A stretch of DNA of 5,660 nucleotides from an uncultured Desulfobacterales bacterium (GTDB lineage: Bacteria > Desulfobacterota > Desulfobacteria > Desulfobacterales > JAFDCJ01), in the NCBI GenBank assembly GCA_945787595.1, contig CALZJV010000651.1, positions 1 to 5,660 of the forward strand, written 5' to 3'. The notes below the pieces were generated by a model. That model was given only the letters and a program-made list of their open reading frames with translations. It had not been told where the DNA came from and did not search any database. Shown piece by piece: positions 4,145-5,660 of the stretch. How positions within the stretch are numbered: position 1 is the first letter of the stretch; every line of letters starts with the position of its first letter. A program made the position numbers and the translations under genes.

Positions 4145-5164
4145 TTAAAGGCTATCGAGCCAGGCCAGCGTTTCTTTTTTATGCTCCCAGTCAATCAAAT
4201 CATCGATCTTGGGATCATGTTTGAGTGTCGATTGGCTATATTCGATAAATTTTTTCTGTACTTGTCGTTTTGTTTTTAAATCCATATGCAAATAAATCAT
4301 GGTGGATTCACTATTTTCATGACCCAGGTGGTTTTTTACATCCGACACGGTCTTTCCGGATGCCAGCATATTGATGGCACAGGCGTGTCTGAAGCTGTGA
4401 ACCGGATGTATCATTTTAAGCCGTTTTGGTTTCAAAGCTATCGAAAGATGTTTTTGGCACAGAAGATAAACTCCCTTGCGGGTTAATGCTCTGCCATGCT
4501 TGTTGATAAATAAGATATGTCGATAAATCGGTTCAGGATGAGGCCGGTATTGGGTAATGTAGCGTGTGATTAGATCGGTTGTTTTTTGACCTAGCTTGAT
4601 CAAACGAAATTTATTTCCCTTTCCCAAAATGGATAAGGTTTTTTGAGCTGGGTTGAAATAATCAAGATTCAACGTAGCGACTTCACTGGCTCTGGCGCCT
4701 GAGTCAGCGAGCAGATGAAGGATGGTATAGTCTCTAAAACCCAGCGGTTTTTTAAGATCAACGGCTCCATAGGCGGCCAAGATTTCTTCGATATATAAAA
4801 AAGCGACGATCTTTTTTTGTGATTTTTTTTGCGGAATACTCAATATCATATCGGCAATCTTGCGGTGTTGCGGATAGATCAAGCGGATCATTTTCGCCAG
4901 TGATTTGATCACGGCTAAGCGCTGATTTCTGGTATTGGCCGCGTTGTTGCGATCAGACTCCAGATAATCAAGAAAAGCCAGGATAACATCCAGGCTAAGA
5001 TGATCAATTGAAAGAGAGGCGACTTTAATTGAGTAGTACTTGGCAGCAAATGGCAAAAAAAGTGTCAAAGCCTCTCTGTAAGCCGTAATTGTACCTTGAC
5101 TACTGCCTTTGATGCGAAAATGGTACAGGTTAAAAAATTGTTCAACGCAGCTGGTCAGTCTCAT
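4145..5164 (-). CDS. Tyrosine recombinase/integrase, complete
   Basis: This 339-aa protein belongs to the phage-integrase/XerCD superfamily, which cuts and rejoins DNA through a covalent 3'-phosphotyrosine intermediate. Residues about 1-100 form the SAM-like core-binding domain (FFNLYHFRIKGSSQGTITAY). The catalytic domain spans about 115-305 with all expected residues: R158 (DSGARASEV), K182 (GKGNKFR), H256 and R259 (HSFRHACA), H282 (LGHENS) and nucleophile Y291 (TMIYLH). A 48-residue basic-acidic tail ending LAWLDSL follows. The ATG at 5164 begins 2 bp after the stop of another recombinase gene and has no Shine-Dalgarno of its own, so translation is probably coupled. It appears to be the last gene of a recombinase series as in Tn554-type or RIT modules. 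The sequence shows an intact enzyme; the module type is inference. Confidence 0.95.
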   Translation of the reverse strand: MRLTSCVEQFFNLYHFRIKGSSQGTITAYREALTLFLPFAAKYYSIKVASLSIDHLSLDVILAFLDYLESDRNNAANTRNQRLAVIKSLAKMIRLIYPQHRKIADMILSIPQKKSQKKIVAFLYIEEILAAYGAVDLKKPLGFRDYTILHLLADSGARASEVATLNLDYFNPAQKTLSILGKGNKFRLIKLGQKTTDLITRYITQYRPHPEPIYRHILFINKHGRALTRKGVYLLCQKHLSIALKPKRLKMIHPVHSFRHACAINMLASGKTVSDVKNHLGHENSESTMIYLHMDLKTKRQVQKKFIEYSQSTLKHDPKIDDLIDWEHKKETLAWLDSL

Positions 5165-5166
5165 GG

Positions 5167-5660
5167 TTAATCCGGTTGTGTACGTACAAAATTAACAAGT
5201 CCCAGACGCTGATAGGCATCTAAGAATTTCAAATATTTGATGGTGTGTTTGTATTCACTATGGCCCATGTAGGCGGCCAGCACCGGCAAAGCATTCTGAG
5301 CGGACCTTCCGCGTTTTTTGACACTTTTTAGGGTGTTTACTGCAAATGAATGACGCAAACTGTGAGGGGTGGGGGAACTGATGTTTACATTGCCGATGAT
5401 CTGTCTGGACTGCTCAAGTCCGATATCGCTGATGGCCCGATGAAAGACGGTTCGCACACGGTTGTCGTTTAATCCTCTTGCGGTAGAGTTTGCTAAAAGG
5501 TATTGGTTGTCAACATCTGCAAGCAAACACCGGCTTACGGCCAGATAGTTTTCAAGTTCTATGGCCACAGATTGCGGTAGCGGTATCAAGCGGTCTTTTT
5601 TGAACTTGGTCTTTTCAATGTAAATGGTTTTCTCGTCAAAGCGGTAATCGTTGAGCTTCA
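5167..5660 (-). CDS. Tyrosine recombinase/integrase, C-terminal part, cut by window edge
   Basis: The frame runs off the window at 5660, leaving 163 residues of the catalytic domain. An internal TTG at 5589 is the Leu in KDRLIPLP and is not a start. Visible catalytic residues are the beta-hairpin lysine (IEKTKFKKDRLIPL, fragment residue 18), H99 and R102 (HSLRHSFAVN), H133 (YMGHSEYK) and nucleophile Y142 (TIKYL). The first catalytic arginine and the core-binding domain lie beyond the window. The linker between the HxxR motif and the GH motif is long and basic (KSVKKRGRSAQNALPVLAAYMGH), reminiscent of recombinases found in tandem series. The protein ends RTQPD and the next recombinase starts 2 bp later. 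The pair is clearly one operon transcribed from beyond the right edge. Confidence 0.95.
   Translation of the reverse strand, partial: KLNDYRFDEKTIYIEKTKFKKDRLIPLPQSVAIELENYLAVSRCLLADVDNQYLLANSTARGLNDNRVRTVFHRAISDIGLEQSRQIIGNVNISSPTPHSLRHSFAVNTLKSVKKRGRSAQNALPVLAAYMGHSEYKHTIKYLKFLDAYQRLGLVNFVRTQPD

Noticed and set aside
1..5660. CRISPR array
   Set aside because: No regularly spaced repeats with unique spacers are present. The repeats found are two-copy or short motifs.

Overview
The window looks like an accessory region of a bacterial chromosome. Every gene I can support lies on the minus strand. The genes are separated by long, AT-rich, repeat-bearing spacers. The organism is uncertain. Shine-Dalgarno sequences are strong, terminators are classic, and the exported protein is acidic with a fibronectin-like C-terminus beside tandem tyrosine recombinases. 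Together these suggest a Desulfobacterota-like (deltaproteobacterial) Gram-negative, but this is inference from style only.

Layout from left to right. Positions 1-217 hold no convincing gene, only short protein-like frames that may be a gene relic. A terminator at 219-255 closes the transcript of a small gene (531-818) whose N-terminus looks like a ribbon-helix-helix DNA-binding fold. Positions 819-1120 are unassigned and contain an 11-bp inverted repeat enclosing several small hairpins. A 12-bp-stem terminator (1121-1156) closes a two-gene operon of small proteins. These are a 99-aa protein with a possible helix-turn-helix (1512-1811) and a 78-aa protein (1262-1498) whose start is fixed by a perfect Shine-Dalgarno 13 nt after the preceding stop. 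The operon has a candidate promoter near 2075-2105 and a leader of about 250 nt. That leader carries two strong ribosome-binding sequences, one followed by ATA and one by a two-codon ATG-CTG-TGA frame overlapping a hairpin.

A gene for a 273-aa exported acidic protein (2653-3474) follows, with its own terminator (2505-2534). Diverged direct repeats of about 92 bp (2220-2311 and 3869-3959) flank it. An 8-mer, TATGATAT, recurs five times in the spacers around it. The spacer upstream of that gene also holds a good plus-strand promoter with an operator-like palindrome and no plus-strand gene behind it. Directly after the right-hand repeat, a 131-bp segment is bounded by perfect 13-bp inverted repeats.

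The right quarter holds two adjacent tyrosine recombinases (4145-5164 complete, 5167-5660 cut by the window edge), 2 bp apart and probably translationally coupled. Their stacking resembles Tn554-type or recombinase-in-trio (RIT) modules, although only two genes are visible. The repeats next to the recombinases are the most interesting part. They could be element ends or recombinase sites that have moved the exported-protein gene as cargo, but no sequence here proves that link.
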